Source: Kiritimatiellia bacterium (lineage in GTDB: Bacteria > Verrucomicrobiota > Kiritimatiellia > UBA8416 > JABMPJ01). From it: DNA of 64,000 nt. The notes below the pieces were generated by a model. The model had not been told where the DNA came from and did no database searches. It worked only from the letters and a program-made list of their open reading frames with translations. The stretch is taken from contig JASLOA010000046.1 of the NCBI GenBank assembly GCA_030745755.1, forward strand, positions 1 through 64,000, in the 5' to 3' direction. Position numbers and translations under genes: made by a program. The first letter of the stretch is position 1, and each line of letters starts with the position of its first letter. Of the stretch, positions 26,587 through 35,467 are shown one piece after another.

Positions 26587-27798
26587 ATGCATAACTCACG
26601 CAGCAATCGAGACAGACCCGATGTGGCGCTGGTTACGCGCGACGGCGACCTGCCGGCCGGCATGGACCCCGTGGTCGCCATGGACGTGGTGCGGCGCTAC
26701 GTGGAGTCCGAGAGACTGCGCAGTCGTCGGCTCGTGGTCTGGACCAGTACCATCTTCCTGTGCGTCGTCCTCGTCGTCCTTACACTTTTCATCTCTATAG
26801 GCATCTACGTGGTACGCAACTCCCGGGAGACCACCGAAGTCGTGTCGACGGTCCGGCAGGAAGCCAGCCGGGCGGCGAGGAAAGTTGAAGGTGTGGTTGA
26901 TCGTGTGTCAGGGCTCGAGAACCGGAGCGACGAGATCCTCGGAACGGTTGAGCAGTCCGAGACCTCGCGCGTCCTTGAGAACCGGATGTTCAAAACCAAC
27001 CTTGAGCGCTTCGGAAAATGGGTATCCGCCAACGGTGATCGTCGCGCCAAGTCGATCGACACGCTGGAGTCGCGGCTGAAGCGACTCGAGTCGCTGCTCG
27101 AGATTCGACAGAAACAGATGGAGGAACTCGACCGCAAGTACGCGGCCGCCCTGGCCGGTGCGGCCGCTCCGGCCATCGCAGTTTCTGAGCCGGCCGTCCC
27201 CGGCGTGACAGAGGAAACCTCCAGCGAGGCCGGGGATGCAGAAGGTCCCGAGACGGGGGAGGGCGCCCCGATGTTGGCCGCTGCGCCCAAGGTGGCTGAT
27301 CGCCTCCGCGAGATCGTGGATCCCGAAGCGGCTCAGCGCGAGCTTGATGGTACCGCCCAGGATGATGGAGGCATGAACGACATCCATGTGGTCCGCTTTC
27401 CGAGCGGCGACCGCTATGAGGGTCAGTTGCGCGGGGGGCTGCTGGATGGCTGGGGGGTCTACTACTTCCGCAACGGCGACCGCTACGAGGGGAACTTCAG
27501 AGAAGACATGAAGCAGGGCTACGGTGTGCTCTACTTCCGCAACGGCGACATCTACAAGGGCGAGTTCCTCGACGACCAGCGACACGGCAAGGGCACGTAT
27601 GTCTTCGCCAACGGCTCACGCTACGTCGGTGAGTTCCGTAGCGGCAAGCGACACGGGCGGGGTCGCTATATATACGAGGATGGTCAGGAATACATCGGCG
27701 AGTTTCGCGACGGCAAGGCCGACGGTCCCGGCTTCTCTGTGCTGCCCGAAGAGCAAAGTATGGGCACGACACCCCGTTCCGGGATCGGAAGATCCTGA
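26587..27798 (+). CDS. Membrane-anchored MORN-repeat protein in the secretion operon
   Basis: 403 residues. A cytoplasmic N terminus is followed by one membrane helix (about 52-78), a coiled coil (85-190, with LESRLKRLESLLEIRQKQME), an Ala/Pro/Glu-rich linker, and five MORN repeats of 23 residues (about 273-388). The repeats have the form GDRYEGQLRGGLLDGWGVYY and GSRYVGEFRSGKRHGRGRY. MORN repeats often bind lipids or act as scaffolds. It is the last gene of the secretion cluster and occupies a place where GspC or GspN might be expected, but it resembles neither. Confidence 0.8.
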   Translation: MHNSRSNRDRPDVALVTRDGDLPAGMDPVVAMDVVRRYVESERLRSRRLVVWTSTIFLCVVLVVLTLFISIGIYVVRNSRETTEVVSTVRQEASRAARKVEGVVDRVSGLENRSDEILGTVEQSETSRVLENRMFKTNLERFGKWVSANGDRRAKSIDTLESRLKRLESLLEIRQKQMEELDRKYAAALAGAAAPAIAVSEPAVPGVTEETSSEAGDAEGPETGEGAPMLAAAPKVADRLREIVDPEAAQRELDGTAQDDGGMNDIHVVRFPSGDRYEGQLRGGLLDGWGVYYFRNGDRYEGNFREDMKQGYGVLYFRNGDIYKGEFLDDQRHGKGTYVFANGSRYVGEFRSGKRHGRGRYIYEDGQEYIGEFRDGKADGPGFSVLPEEQSMGTTPRSGIGRS

Positions 27799-27971
27799 TG
27801 GCGTAGGGAAAATCCCTATAGTCTAAACTCCTGTTGGTCAGTGGTTTAGGCATGGCAGGCGAACCCCTGCCAAAAAAAGTTCCAAACGCGCCGTTTTCTG
27901 TTGACCAATCCCCGGCTTTGTGCGATATTCATAACAGGTTGATACAAATAAATCGTTTGGAGGTTACAGTT

Positions 27972-29306
27972 ATGTTATATCTACACTCGCATCCTAGAGT
28001 AGCGATGTGGGCAGGACTCCTGGTCGTTCTCGCCGTTTCGGCGAGCACAGCCTTCGGGGTAACATTGCCTCATTATGAGGACCTAAGTGATGGCGCTGCC
28101 GGAGACTACACCCTGTCGTCGGCCTCTGTTGTCAGCAGTGGCGGTGTCGGCTCAATGGCCGACGCAAATGCACTGTCCATTGCTGAGAATGGCAATGCAG
28201 AGCTGACAGTCAGCGGTACGGCGTCGAACGTCATCTGCCATCTCTACATCAAACCCGACACATGGGAAGCCGCGCCAGACGCGCCAACAAGCGATGCTAC
28301 AGCGATGTACGTGTCGTCTGCCGGCGAACTCACGGTCTATACCGGAACGGCATGGACGGCCATAGCTACCGTCCCGACAGACTCTTGGATCGCCGTTGCC
28401 GTACATATGGACTTCGGCAGCGACACGTTTGATGTCTTCTTCAACACGAACGGTACATTCCAAACCACGATGGAACGAGCCACTGGCGGACCGTTTCCGT
28501 TCAGAACAGGACACAGCGCAGACAACTTCACAAAGCTGACGATGACCAACAACGCTACGACAGCCGGTTTGGTTGATGTAGTGGCCATCTCGCCATCACA
28601 CGCAACCCCCGACGCCGACTCTGATAACCTCAGGGTGTTTGTGCGCAAGGCGGGTAAGACGAGCACCACAACGATGCCTCCCGACATATATTCGACGGAC
28701 AGTATTCTGACCGGTTCACAGGGCAGTGAAACGGGAACGACTTTGGGTCGAGACATGGCGTTGGCATTGAGCGACGGCGACAAGCTTCACGTTCCCTTTT
28801 CCACCGCTTATAGTGTGTATGAGCTTGGCGGCGGATCGTGGGGTACGGGATCGCCGAATGAAGATCCTGAACCCACGCTGACATCTGCCCGTGGGGTGCT
28901 CATCGAGCGAGGCGCCGGTTCTGATGCGCTGGCGATGTATCCCTATGACGATACAGACGTAGCCGGTGGTGTGGCAACAGTAGAAGTGACAATGAAGGCT
29001 GCCAATGACGATAACTGGAAAGGTTATACAGGGTCGGCTCTACCTGCCAGTCATCCCGAGTGCGTGGATCTCGTCAATGGCTCCGTGTTTGAGGCTGCCG
29101 ACTTCAGTCCGGCTCCGACTCAAGGAGACATTATTTTCTTCTATCGCGAGGAGCTTTCGCCCCCTGGACGTCAGTTCTTCTGGAACGGGTCGGCATGGTC
29201 ATATGACGGCGACGCGACGACGCCGTTTATGGTGTGTCCGGGTGATGAGTTTATCTACTATAACACTGCTGCTAGTGGCGGTCCTGTATGGACGGTTGCA
29301 CAATAG
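27972..29306 (+). CDS. Secreted protein with a LamG-like N-terminal domain
   Basis: 444 residues from the ATG at 27972, which follows GGAGG; a longer frame without a ribosome site exists upstream. A signal peptide ends near STAFG. Residues 35-215 look like a concanavalin/LamG-type sandwich (DSWIAVAVHMDFGSDTFDVF). The rest is beta-rich with many Thr, Ser and Gly. No anchoring motif is seen. The 173 bp upstream contain a GGCAGG..CCTGCC hairpin followed by a run of A. It is followed by two more secreted proteins; the group may be secretion substrates. Confidence 0.7.
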   Translation: MLYLHSHPRVAMWAGLLVVLAVSASTAFGVTLPHYEDLSDGAAGDYTLSSASVVSSGGVGSMADANALSIAENGNAELTVSGTASNVICHLYIKPDTWEAAPDAPTSDATAMYVSSAGELTVYTGTAWTAIATVPTDSWIAVAVHMDFGSDTFDVFFNTNGTFQTTMERATGGPFPFRTGHSADNFTKLTMTNNATTAGLVDVVAISPSHATPDADSDNLRVFVRKAGKTSTTTMPPDIYSTDSILTGSQGSETGTTLGRDMALALSDGDKLHVPFSTAYSVYELGGGSWGTGSPNEDPEPTLTSARGVLIERGAGSDALAMYPYDDTDVAGGVATVEVTMKAANDDNWKGYTGSALPASHPECVDLVNGSVFEAADFSPAPTQGDIIFFYREELSPPGRQFFWNGSAWSYDGDATTPFMVCPGDEFIYYNTAASGGPVWTVAQ

Positions 29307-29359
29307 GCATGTAAATGACTTCAACCGCAAAAACAGATCTAAAGGAAGGGAATTATATC

Positions 29360-30322
29360 ATGAGAACATCTTATGGTTTGAGAAGCTTAATACTGGCAGT
29401 AATCGGGCTGAGCTTCGTCATCATGGCGGGGGCGGCAGATGTTGACACGCCGGCCGTGCCTCTGACAACGACATCTACCGACGGCGCAACAATCACGGCG
29501 GATGGAGAGACAACTGTGATCGCGTTTGCGGCTCGTCCCGGCGGTGTTGGCGGTTCTACTGCTGTAGCTGAGGCGGAAGCCGGTTTGTCGGCATTTGTGG
29601 GCGACTATGCGCAGGACGGTGTGTCAGCGGTTGTGTTTGAGATACAGTCCGTAGAGGGGATAGACCCCCTTGACTTCATCGTACAGCTCTTCTCGGATGG
29701 TGAGTACCACCCCTGGGTAGCGCCTCGCGATATCACGGCTGCTGCAGGCGAGTGGGAGCGAATGACGGTTGCCTTTAACCGAACTGAACAGACCTGGAGT
29801 AAGGTTGGTGGTACGGATGAGGCGTTTAATGTCTCTTTGAATGCTGTCAATACTATTGGGCTCCTGTTGAGGCCTAGTGGCACGCTTGCCCAGACTTACA
29901 AAATACGTAACTTCATGCTGGTAACGTCGCTTGGGAAAGTACTCTTTGGACCCTATGGCGCAACGACGACAGCCGCTGTGGGCGATCAGGGCTCCGGCGA
30001 TGCGGACGAGGATGGCATGACGGACTTGGAGGAAGATCTGGTCGGTACTGACAAGACGCAGGCCTCGAGTATCTTCAAGGCTGAAGTGCTCGGGACGACG
30101 GATGATGGCGTAGTGGTCAAGTGGGCTTCCGCTCAGGATTACGCTACTTATGATGTCTATCGTACTGCTGACTTGATTGCCGGATTTGGTGAAGAGCCTG
30201 ATGTTCAGGTGACGCTGGCCCAGGTAACCGTTACCGAGGCAGGCGAAAGTGTATGGGAAGATGATAGCGTTGACCCTGCAGCTGGTCCCTACTATTATAA
30301 AGTTGTTTGTGTAATACCGTAA
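29360..30322 (+). CDS. Secreted protein with a calcium-binding-type DxDxDG loop
   Basis: 320 residues from the ATG at 29360, preceded by AGGAAGGG. A signal peptide ends near IMAGAAD. Residues 60-205 resemble a carbohydrate-binding-like beta sandwich. Near residue 215 a thrombospondin-3/EF-hand-like loop reads DADEDGMTDLEEDLVGTD, and the last 80 residues look like a fibronectin-type domain (YATYDVYRTADL). No anchoring sequence at the C terminus. Confidence 0.7.
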   Translation: MRTSYGLRSLILAVIGLSFVIMAGAADVDTPAVPLTTTSTDGATITADGETTVIAFAARPGGVGGSTAVAEAEAGLSAFVGDYAQDGVSAVVFEIQSVEGIDPLDFIVQLFSDGEYHPWVAPRDITAAAGEWERMTVAFNRTEQTWSKVGGTDEAFNVSLNAVNTIGLLLRPSGTLAQTYKIRNFMLVTSLGKVLFGPYGATTTAAVGDQGSGDADEDGMTDLEEDLVGTDKTQASSIFKAEVLGTTDDGVVVKWASAQDYATYDVYRTADLIAGFGEEPDVQVTLAQVTVTEAGESVWEDDSVDPAAGPYYYKVVCVIP

Positions 30323-30338
30323 TAAGGAGAGCTAGGAA

Positions 30339-31082
30339 ATGCGTAAAGCGACATACACTATGAAATGGATGGCCACTACTCTCGTGCTCTGCCTTATGGC
30401 GGGGGCAGGTATGGCGGCCACCTACGTCGAAGATGACTGGAGTGAAACTGAGGGCTGGACAGCCACGGCTTATGGCGGACACGACGCGGCAGGCACTGTC
30501 CTGGACGCGGGGATCGTTGATGGGCAGGCAGCCCTGCAAATCGATGCAGATGCGGCTGATGCGGGCCTGACAGATCGTATCTTCACGGATACGGATGTGG
30601 CTACCGGAACGGGAACCGACCTCACCAATTACGACTTTGGTGCAGACGGTGGCAACGCTGTAGGCGCTGTTGACTTTATCACATTCGAGTTCTATGCGAA
30701 TGCGAATGATGGTGATGACCTACCTGCAGCCTTGTATTTCTATTTTGAGAGTTTGGCTGGGTCCCTGTGGCGTCTCAACATATACAGTCAACTCAGTAAC
30801 CCTGGCGGGTGGAATGACATCAGCGTGTCGATGGCCGATGCCGGCTGGGTGAACATTCTGGGTGGTGAGGCCGATCTTGAGACTACACTCCTTAATGTGG
30901 ATGATATGGGCATCATGCTCACGTACGAGGGTGTTGCCAACCAGGAGTATGGTATTGATAATTACCGTATGCACTACCCGGAACCCGGAACCTATGCGGT
31001 GCTGGCGTTTGCGCTGCTGTCGCTGGGTGTGACCTTCCGTGGGAAGCTGCGTACGAGTGTTAAGGACTTCCTTAAGAAGTAA
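30339..31082 (+). CDS. PEP-CTERM sorted exported protein
   Basis: 247 residues. A signal peptide (about 1-27, ending GAGMAA), a beta-rich middle, and the C-terminal tripartite sorting signal: PEPGT at 214, a hydrophobic stretch AVLAFALLSLGVTF and basic residues RGKLR. Exosortase would cut near the PEP box. The tail after the basic cluster is longer than usual (TSVKDFLKK). The exosortase is encoded at 49065. A clear terminator follows. Confidence 0.85.
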   Translation: MRKATYTMKWMATTLVLCLMAGAGMAATYVEDDWSETEGWTATAYGGHDAAGTVLDAGIVDGQAALQIDADAADAGLTDRIFTDTDVATGTGTDLTNYDFGADGGNAVGAVDFITFEFYANANDGDDLPAALYFYFESLAGSLWRLNIYSQLSNPGGWNDISVSMADAGWVNILGGEADLETTLLNVDDMGIMLTYEGVANQEYGIDNYRMHYPEPGTYAVLAFALLSLGVTFRGKLRTSVKDFLKK

Positions 31083-31106
31083 CCGACCAAACGATGAGAA
31101 CATGAG

Positions 31107-31142
31107 TGGCCCTGCTGGTATTGCCGGCAGGGTCGCTTTTTT
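31107..31142 (+). terminator. Rho-independent terminator of the secreted-protein cluster
   Basis: CCCTGCTGG / CCGGCAGGG stem of 9 bp (one G-U) with loop TATTG, then TCGC and six T, 25 bp after the PEP-CTERM gene. Confidence 0.85.
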
Positions 31143-31175
31143 GTAGAGGGTTAGGGTCGAGCCTGTTGACGTGTC

Positions 31176-31260
31176 GCGGCCCGCTCGGAGAGCGGGCCCT
31201 ACCTTGCCGTCGATGAGGATACACCGTTGGGCAGGTAGGGCGCGATCTCCGAGCGCGCCG
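31176..31260. repeat. Family 2 palindromic repeat upstream of recO
   Basis: GCGGCCCGCTCGGAGAGCGG with CCCTACC, and GGTAGGGCGCGATCTCCGAG at the other end. It fills most of the gap before recO. Confidence 0.75.
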
Positions 31261-31296
31261 TCTGTGTATGGACTCGGACGCTGGATGCTGCAATAG

Positions 31297-32079
31297 ATGA
31301 TCACCAAGACAAACGCCATAGTCCTGCGCGTTGCGCCTTACTCGCGTACCTCGCATGTCGTGACCTGGCTCACGGAAAGCGCTGGGCGTGTGTCTACGGT
31401 TGTGAAGGGCGCTGTGCGGCCTAAGAGCTCTTTTCTTGGACAGTATGACCTGGGCTATACCTGTGAGCTGCTCTTCTATGAGCGGGCGAGGAATGGGCTG
31501 CACGTGGCCAAGGAGTGTTCGCCGCTGGAGATGCGCTCAGGTCTGCGGAGCGATTGGCAGGCGTTTGTTGCGGCGTCCTATATCTGTGATCTGGTGCTGG
31601 GGGTGGCCCTGCCGACACACGATGGACAGGAAAGCACCTATGCGTTGCTCGGTGAGGCCCTTGATGCGCTGTGTGAGCGCAGACTGGAGCCTGCTGTGCT
31701 GCTGAACTGGTTCGAACTTCGTCTGCTCCATGTTCTGGGCTATGCACCGCACCTTGAGCGCTGTGTGAGTTGTGGTGCAGACCTGGCCCAACAGAAGGCG
31801 GGCTTTGATGCCGCACATGGTGGCTCGTTCTGTCTCAACTGCCTGCCGCAGCCGGTGGCGAGGCAGGTGGTGGCTGTAGGACCTGACACGCAATCGGTCT
31901 TGCGACGTTGGTCAAGCGCACCCTCTCCGGAGCTGCTGCGCAACATGGTTCTGAATCAGAAACAGCTATTGGCTTTGCGGGCCGTGACAGGTACAATGCT
32001 GGCCTATTGCTTGGAAAGACGGCCTGAAAGTCGTGACGTGGCCGTCGCGACGCTTGGCTGGAAGCAGGGAGAGATGTGA
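31297..32079 (+). CDS. recO: DNA repair protein RecO
   Basis: 260 residues: an N-terminal OB fold (VLRVAPYSRTSHVVTWLTESAGRVSTV), a helical middle and a zinc site CVSC ... CLNC near 152-184. RecO anneals single strands and loads RecA with RecR. Its stop overlaps the ATG of the next gene (TGATG). Confidence 0.92.
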   Translation: MITKTNAIVLRVAPYSRTSHVVTWLTESAGRVSTVVKGAVRPKSSFLGQYDLGYTCELLFYERARNGLHVAKECSPLEMRSGLRSDWQAFVAASYICDLVLGVALPTHDGQESTYALLGEALDALCERRLEPAVLLNWFELRLLHVLGYAPHLERCVSCGADLAQQKAGFDAAHGGSFCLNCLPQPVARQVVAVGPDTQSVLRRWSSAPSPELLRNMVLNQKQLLALRAVTGTMLAYCLERRPESRDVAVATLGWKQGEM

Positions 32080-33062
32080 TGCAGATCATGAAGGTTGCAG
32101 TGCGCGTGATGTTGGTGGCAGCAATGGGGCTCGGCCTCGTAAGCGGCTGTGGCAAGAAGACGCCGGAACCAGAGGTCGTGGCCTCGGTCAACGGTGTGGT
32201 GCTGACTCGCCCGGAAATGCAGCGTGAAGTAGACGTTCGTATGGCCGCGATGAAGGGGCGTATTCCCGAGGAGAAACTTGAAGAGAGCCGCAATAGAATG
32301 GCTTTCATGGTGACTGACCAATTTGTGGTACGCACGATACTGGTGCAGGAAGCGGAGAAGCTGGGTGTGACGGCGTCTGATGACGAAGTGCAGCAGGCGT
32401 TGGCCAAGGTTAAGACAAACCTGCCGCCGGGCAAGACCTACGAGGATATGGTTGCCTCCTCGGTGGGCGGAGAAGCCGGACTGATCGGGGAGATAACAGC
32501 CGGATTGAGGATCAATAAGCTGCTTGAGTCCGCACTCAAGGAGAAGCTGGCTATCTCAGATGAGGAAGTGACGGCCTTCATGGTGGAGAACAAGGCGCGC
32601 CTCCAAAGGCCTGAGCGGGTCCGGGCACGGCATATTCTCTTGAAGACCGAGGAGGGCGAGGATGATGCGTCCAAAGCGGCGAAACTGGAGCAGCTAGAGG
32701 GTCTTCGCCAGCAGATTGCCGATGGCGCGGAGTTTGCAGCCCTGGCCAAAGCGCACAGTTCATGTCCCTCCAAGCAGAAGGGTGGCGATCTCGGCTTCTT
32801 CACACGTGGACGCATGGCCAAGCCTTTTGAGGAGGCAGCCTTTGGCCAAGAACTGAATGTCGTGGGGCCGATAGTCGAAACGCAGTTCGGCTACCACATC
32901 GTCGAAGTGATCGATAAGCAGGGAGCCGGAATGGCCACCGCCGAAGAAGTGACGCAGATGCTGAAGCAGCGCAAGCAGCAGACCGCGGTCAAGGAGTACG
33001 TGCAGTCACTGCGTGCAGGCGCTGAGATTATCGTGAACGGCCAGCCGCTGCCCCAAGAGTAG
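32079..33062 (+). CDS. Parvulin-type peptidyl-prolyl isomerase lipoprotein (PrsA/SurA-like)
   Basis: 327 residues. The signal peptide ends in a lipobox LVSGC with Cys24 lipidated. Residues 35-175 are a SurA-N-like helical chaperone region. The rotamase domain (about 185-290) has RARHILLKTEEG, CPSKQKGGDLGFFTRGRM, PFEEAAFG and TQFGYHIVEV. It acts outside the cytoplasmic membrane in folding exported proteins. The ATG at 32079 follows GGGAGAG and overlaps the recO stop. Confidence 0.92.
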   Translation: MQIMKVAVRVMLVAAMGLGLVSGCGKKTPEPEVVASVNGVVLTRPEMQREVDVRMAAMKGRIPEEKLEESRNRMAFMVTDQFVVRTILVQEAEKLGVTASDDEVQQALAKVKTNLPPGKTYEDMVASSVGGEAGLIGEITAGLRINKLLESALKEKLAISDEEVTAFMVENKARLQRPERVRARHILLKTEEGEDDASKAAKLEQLEGLRQQIADGAEFAALAKAHSSCPSKQKGGDLGFFTRGRMAKPFEEAAFGQELNVVGPIVETQFGYHIVEVIDKQGAGMATAEEVTQMLKQRKQQTAVKEYVQSLRAGAEIIVNGQPLPQE

Positions 33063-33212
33063 TAGCCAAGCGCCTCTTTCGGAGCATGTCGGCTGCCGGT
33101 CTCTGCCTACACAAGCCCTTTGTCATTCCGAGCGAAGCGAGGAATCTCTGCCTTCGGTAATCGCTGAGATCCCTCACTTCGTTCGGGATGACAGTCCGAT
33201 ACGCTTGGGCTG
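33060..33212. mobile_element. MITE-related element after the parvulin gene
   Basis: The core GTCATTCCGAGCGAAGCGAG / TCGTTCGGGATGAC (33121-33192) has outer ends TAGCCAAGCG and (reverse) AGCCCAAGCG. The parvulin stop TAG lies at its left edge. Limits approximate. Confidence 0.65.
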
Positions 33213-33249
33213 GCCTTTCCAGGGATGCTGCCCGAAAGGGAGGATTGGC

Positions 33250-33311
33250 GTGTAAGAGTATGTGCAAGAGTACGAATGGGCGGTCCCGTACTCGTACACG
33301 TACTCTAGCAC
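33250..33311. terminator. Imperfect inverted repeat between convergent genes
   Basis: Two 25-base arms, GTGTAAGAGTATGTGCAAGA.. and (reverse complement) GTGCTAGAGTACGTGTACGA.., with 20 or so matching positions and a 12-nt loop. It lies between the parvulin gene and mgtE and could terminate both, though T runs are short. Confidence 0.45.
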
Positions 33312-33329
33312 GTTGATCCTCTTCTCTCC

Positions 33330-34703
33330 TTACCCCATCTGCGATAGCATCAGGATCGTAACGCCGAAGTAGATCAGCAGCGCGGAAATGTCGTTGGTGA
33401 TCGTGACGAAGGGGCCGCTTGCCATGGCGGGGTCGATACGGCAGCGGTCCAAAACCAGCGGCACCAGCGCGCCAAAGAGGGCGGCAAAGGTCATTGCAGA
33501 GAACAGCGCCAGCCCCACCACGACTCCCACGTACCCGGCGGCAAAGGGGAGATCGCCGGGATGCCCGGCAATGAAGCGTGCCACAATACCGATGATGGTG
33601 CCGCAGATCAGCCCCATCAGGCCCCCTGTCAGTATCTCACGGCCCAGGACTGAGAAAAGTGTGCCAGGGCGCACGGTTCCCAGCGCAAGGCTGCGGACCA
33701 CCAGGGTGGATGACTGAATGCCTGTGTTCCCGCCCATGGCGAGTACGGTCGGAACGAAAGCGGCCAGCACAATGAGGCTGGACAGGTAGGCGTGGAAATG
33801 TCGCAGAATCAGGCTGGTCACCACGCTGCCGAAGAGTGTCATGAAGAGCCAGGGCAGGCGAACCATGCAGCTCTTCAACACTGAGCTGTCTTCCAACTCG
33901 GCATCGTCTGATCCGGCCATCTTGAAGATGTCTTCCGACGCCTCTTCTTCAATAACATCAATCACATCGTCGGCCGTAATACGCCCCACCAGCACGCCCG
34001 CCTCGTCCACGACGGGAATCACGGCGAGATCGTAGCGTCCCATGAGATGAGCCACTTCTTCCTGGTCCATCGTGACGACGGCGGCCTTGAAGTCGCGGTG
34101 AGCCAGCTCGCCGAGTTTGCGGCTGCGGTTGCGCTCGCGCAGCAACTCCCAGACATCGATATAGCCGATCAGGCGGTTGGCACGGTCGATGATGTTCGCG
34201 TAATGGAAGCGCTCGCTCGTATCGAGGTAGGCAATAGCCTGCAGGGCTTCGTCCACGGTCTGCTGCTCGCGCATAACGACGACATCGGTTGTCATGATGC
34301 CGCCAGCGCTCTCCTCTTCGTATTCAAGCAGCTTTCGGACGTCTTCCGATTCCTCGGCCTCCATGAGTTGAAGCACGGTTTCGGTCCGCTCTTCGGGTAG
34401 ATCCCCCAGCACATCGGCCGCATCATCTGGCGCCATGTCTTCGACGATGTCGGAGAGTTCCGAGTTGGTCATCGACTCAAGCAGGTCGGTCTCAGCCTCA
34501 CGCTCGAGCTCGGCCAACACATCGGGCTTGATTTCCTCGGGTACGAGATCAAAAAGCCTGCGATGGACATCGTCGTCGGAGCGCTCGATCAGGTCGGCAA
34601 TATCGGCGGGATGCCATTCCGCGATCGCGATAGCCACCTGGTCCCAGTCCTCCTGCTCAACCAGGGAGAGAACCAGGTCTTCAGCTTTCCGTTCGGTCGC
34701 CAT
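33330..34703 (-). CDS. mgtE: Magnesium transporter MgtE
   Basis: 457 residues from the ATG at 34703; the frame is open far upstream but overlaps the DUF502 gene without sense. It shows the N domain (EWHPADIADLIE, MAPDDAADVLGDLPEE), a CBS pair (GGIMTTDVVVMRE, LAVIPVVDEAGVLVGRITADD) and five membrane helices with PTVLAMGGNTGIQSSTLVVR and the pore-lining late helix. It is a Mg2+-gated channel. Its start overlaps the upstream gene by 23 bp, with AGGA as a modest ribosome site. Confidence 0.95.
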   Translation of the reverse strand: MATERKAEDLVLSLVEQEDWDQVAIAIAEWHPADIADLIERSDDDVHRRLFDLVPEEIKPDVLAELEREAETDLLESMTNSELSDIVEDMAPDDAADVLGDLPEERTETVLQLMEAEESEDVRKLLEYEEESAGGIMTTDVVVMREQQTVDEALQAIAYLDTSERFHYANIIDRANRLIGYIDVWELLRERNRSRKLGELAHRDFKAAVVTMDQEEVAHLMGRYDLAVIPVVDEAGVLVGRITADDVIDVIEEEASEDIFKMAGSDDAELEDSSVLKSCMVRLPWLFMTLFGSVVTSLILRHFHAYLSSLIVLAAFVPTVLAMGGNTGIQSSTLVVRSLALGTVRPGTLFSVLGREILTGGLMGLICGTIIGIVARFIAGHPGDLPFAAGYVGVVVGLALFSAMTFAALFGALVPLVLDRCRIDPAMASGPFVTITNDISALLIYFGVTILMLSQMG

Positions 34704-35439
34704 CTTTAAGAGATCCTTCGTCAATGTGTTCGGTCGCATGCGTGGGCTCTTCGCTCTGCCTGAGCCATGCTTCGAGCTTGTCCAGCAGGGTGGGGGCGGG
34801 TGCGCCTTTCTCGCCCGGTGATACGGCACCGGCGGACATGACAAAAGTGAGCGCTTCACCGACATCCATATCGATCGCCATCGTCTCGGAGCGCGGTAGC
34901 AGGATAAGGACGCCGGACGTGGGATTGGGCGTCGTGGGGATAAAGACGCTGACACACTCCGAGCCTTCCTCCCCTTTGGTGATATCGGACGCCATGCTGT
35001 CCGGTACACGTGCCGTAACAAAGGCGAGGGAGTGCAGGCCCTTGCGGGGGTATTGGATCATGACGACCTCCTTGAAGAGGGTCTTGCGCTGCGTGAAGAG
35101 CGATTCGCTGATCTGGCGGACGGAGACATAGATGCCCTTTATAACGGGAATACGGGCCAGCAGTGTGTCGCTGAACCTCAGAAGGTGTCGACCCAGGATG
35201 TTGCGGGTCAGCAGCCCCACAAGACCAAAGGCGGTCAGGACGGCGATCAGCGTAATGATCTGCAGGAGGAGCTGTCCCGACCAGGTGGAGCGCATTTCGG
35301 GCATGATCGTCGGGGGCAGCCAGCCGGTAGCCAGGTCGAAAAGGAAATTAGAAATCAGAATGGTTGCCACGATCGGTACGGTCAGGAAGAACCCAACCAG
35401 GATGTTGGCGCGAATACGCTTGGCGATACCTCTGATCAT
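34681..35439 (-). CDS. DUF502 family membrane protein
   Basis: 252 residues with two membrane helices near 12-32 and 58-80, then the family block LLARIPVIKGIYVSVRQISE and MIQYPRKGLHSLAFVTAR. The acidic tail after residue 215 is not conserved. Function unknown. Sits between ybeY and mgtE on the same strand. Confidence 0.88.
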   Translation of the reverse strand: MIRGIAKRIRANILVGFFLTVPIVATILISNFLFDLATGWLPPTIMPEMRSTWSGQLLLQIITLIAVLTAFGLVGLLTRNILGRHLLRFSDTLLARIPVIKGIYVSVRQISESLFTQRKTLFKEVVMIQYPRKGLHSLAFVTARVPDSMASDITKGEEGSECVSVFIPTTPNPTSGVLILLPRSETMAIDMDVGEALTFVMSAGAVSPGEKGAPAPTLLDKLEAWLRQSEEPTHATEHIDEGSLKDGDRTES

Positions 35440-35467
35440 AGTGACTAAACTCCGTTACTCTCGCTGT

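Noticed and set aside
27849-27885. GGCAGG..CCTGCC hairpin followed by a run of A as a terminator
   Set aside because: The A run is on the wrong side for plus-strand termination, and on the minus strand the T run precedes the stem.
34704-35021. 106-residue N-terminal extension of MgtE
   Set aside because: It overlaps the DUF502 gene, is Arg/Pro/Ser-rich shadow sequence, and MgtE starts normally at 34703 with a modest ribosome site.
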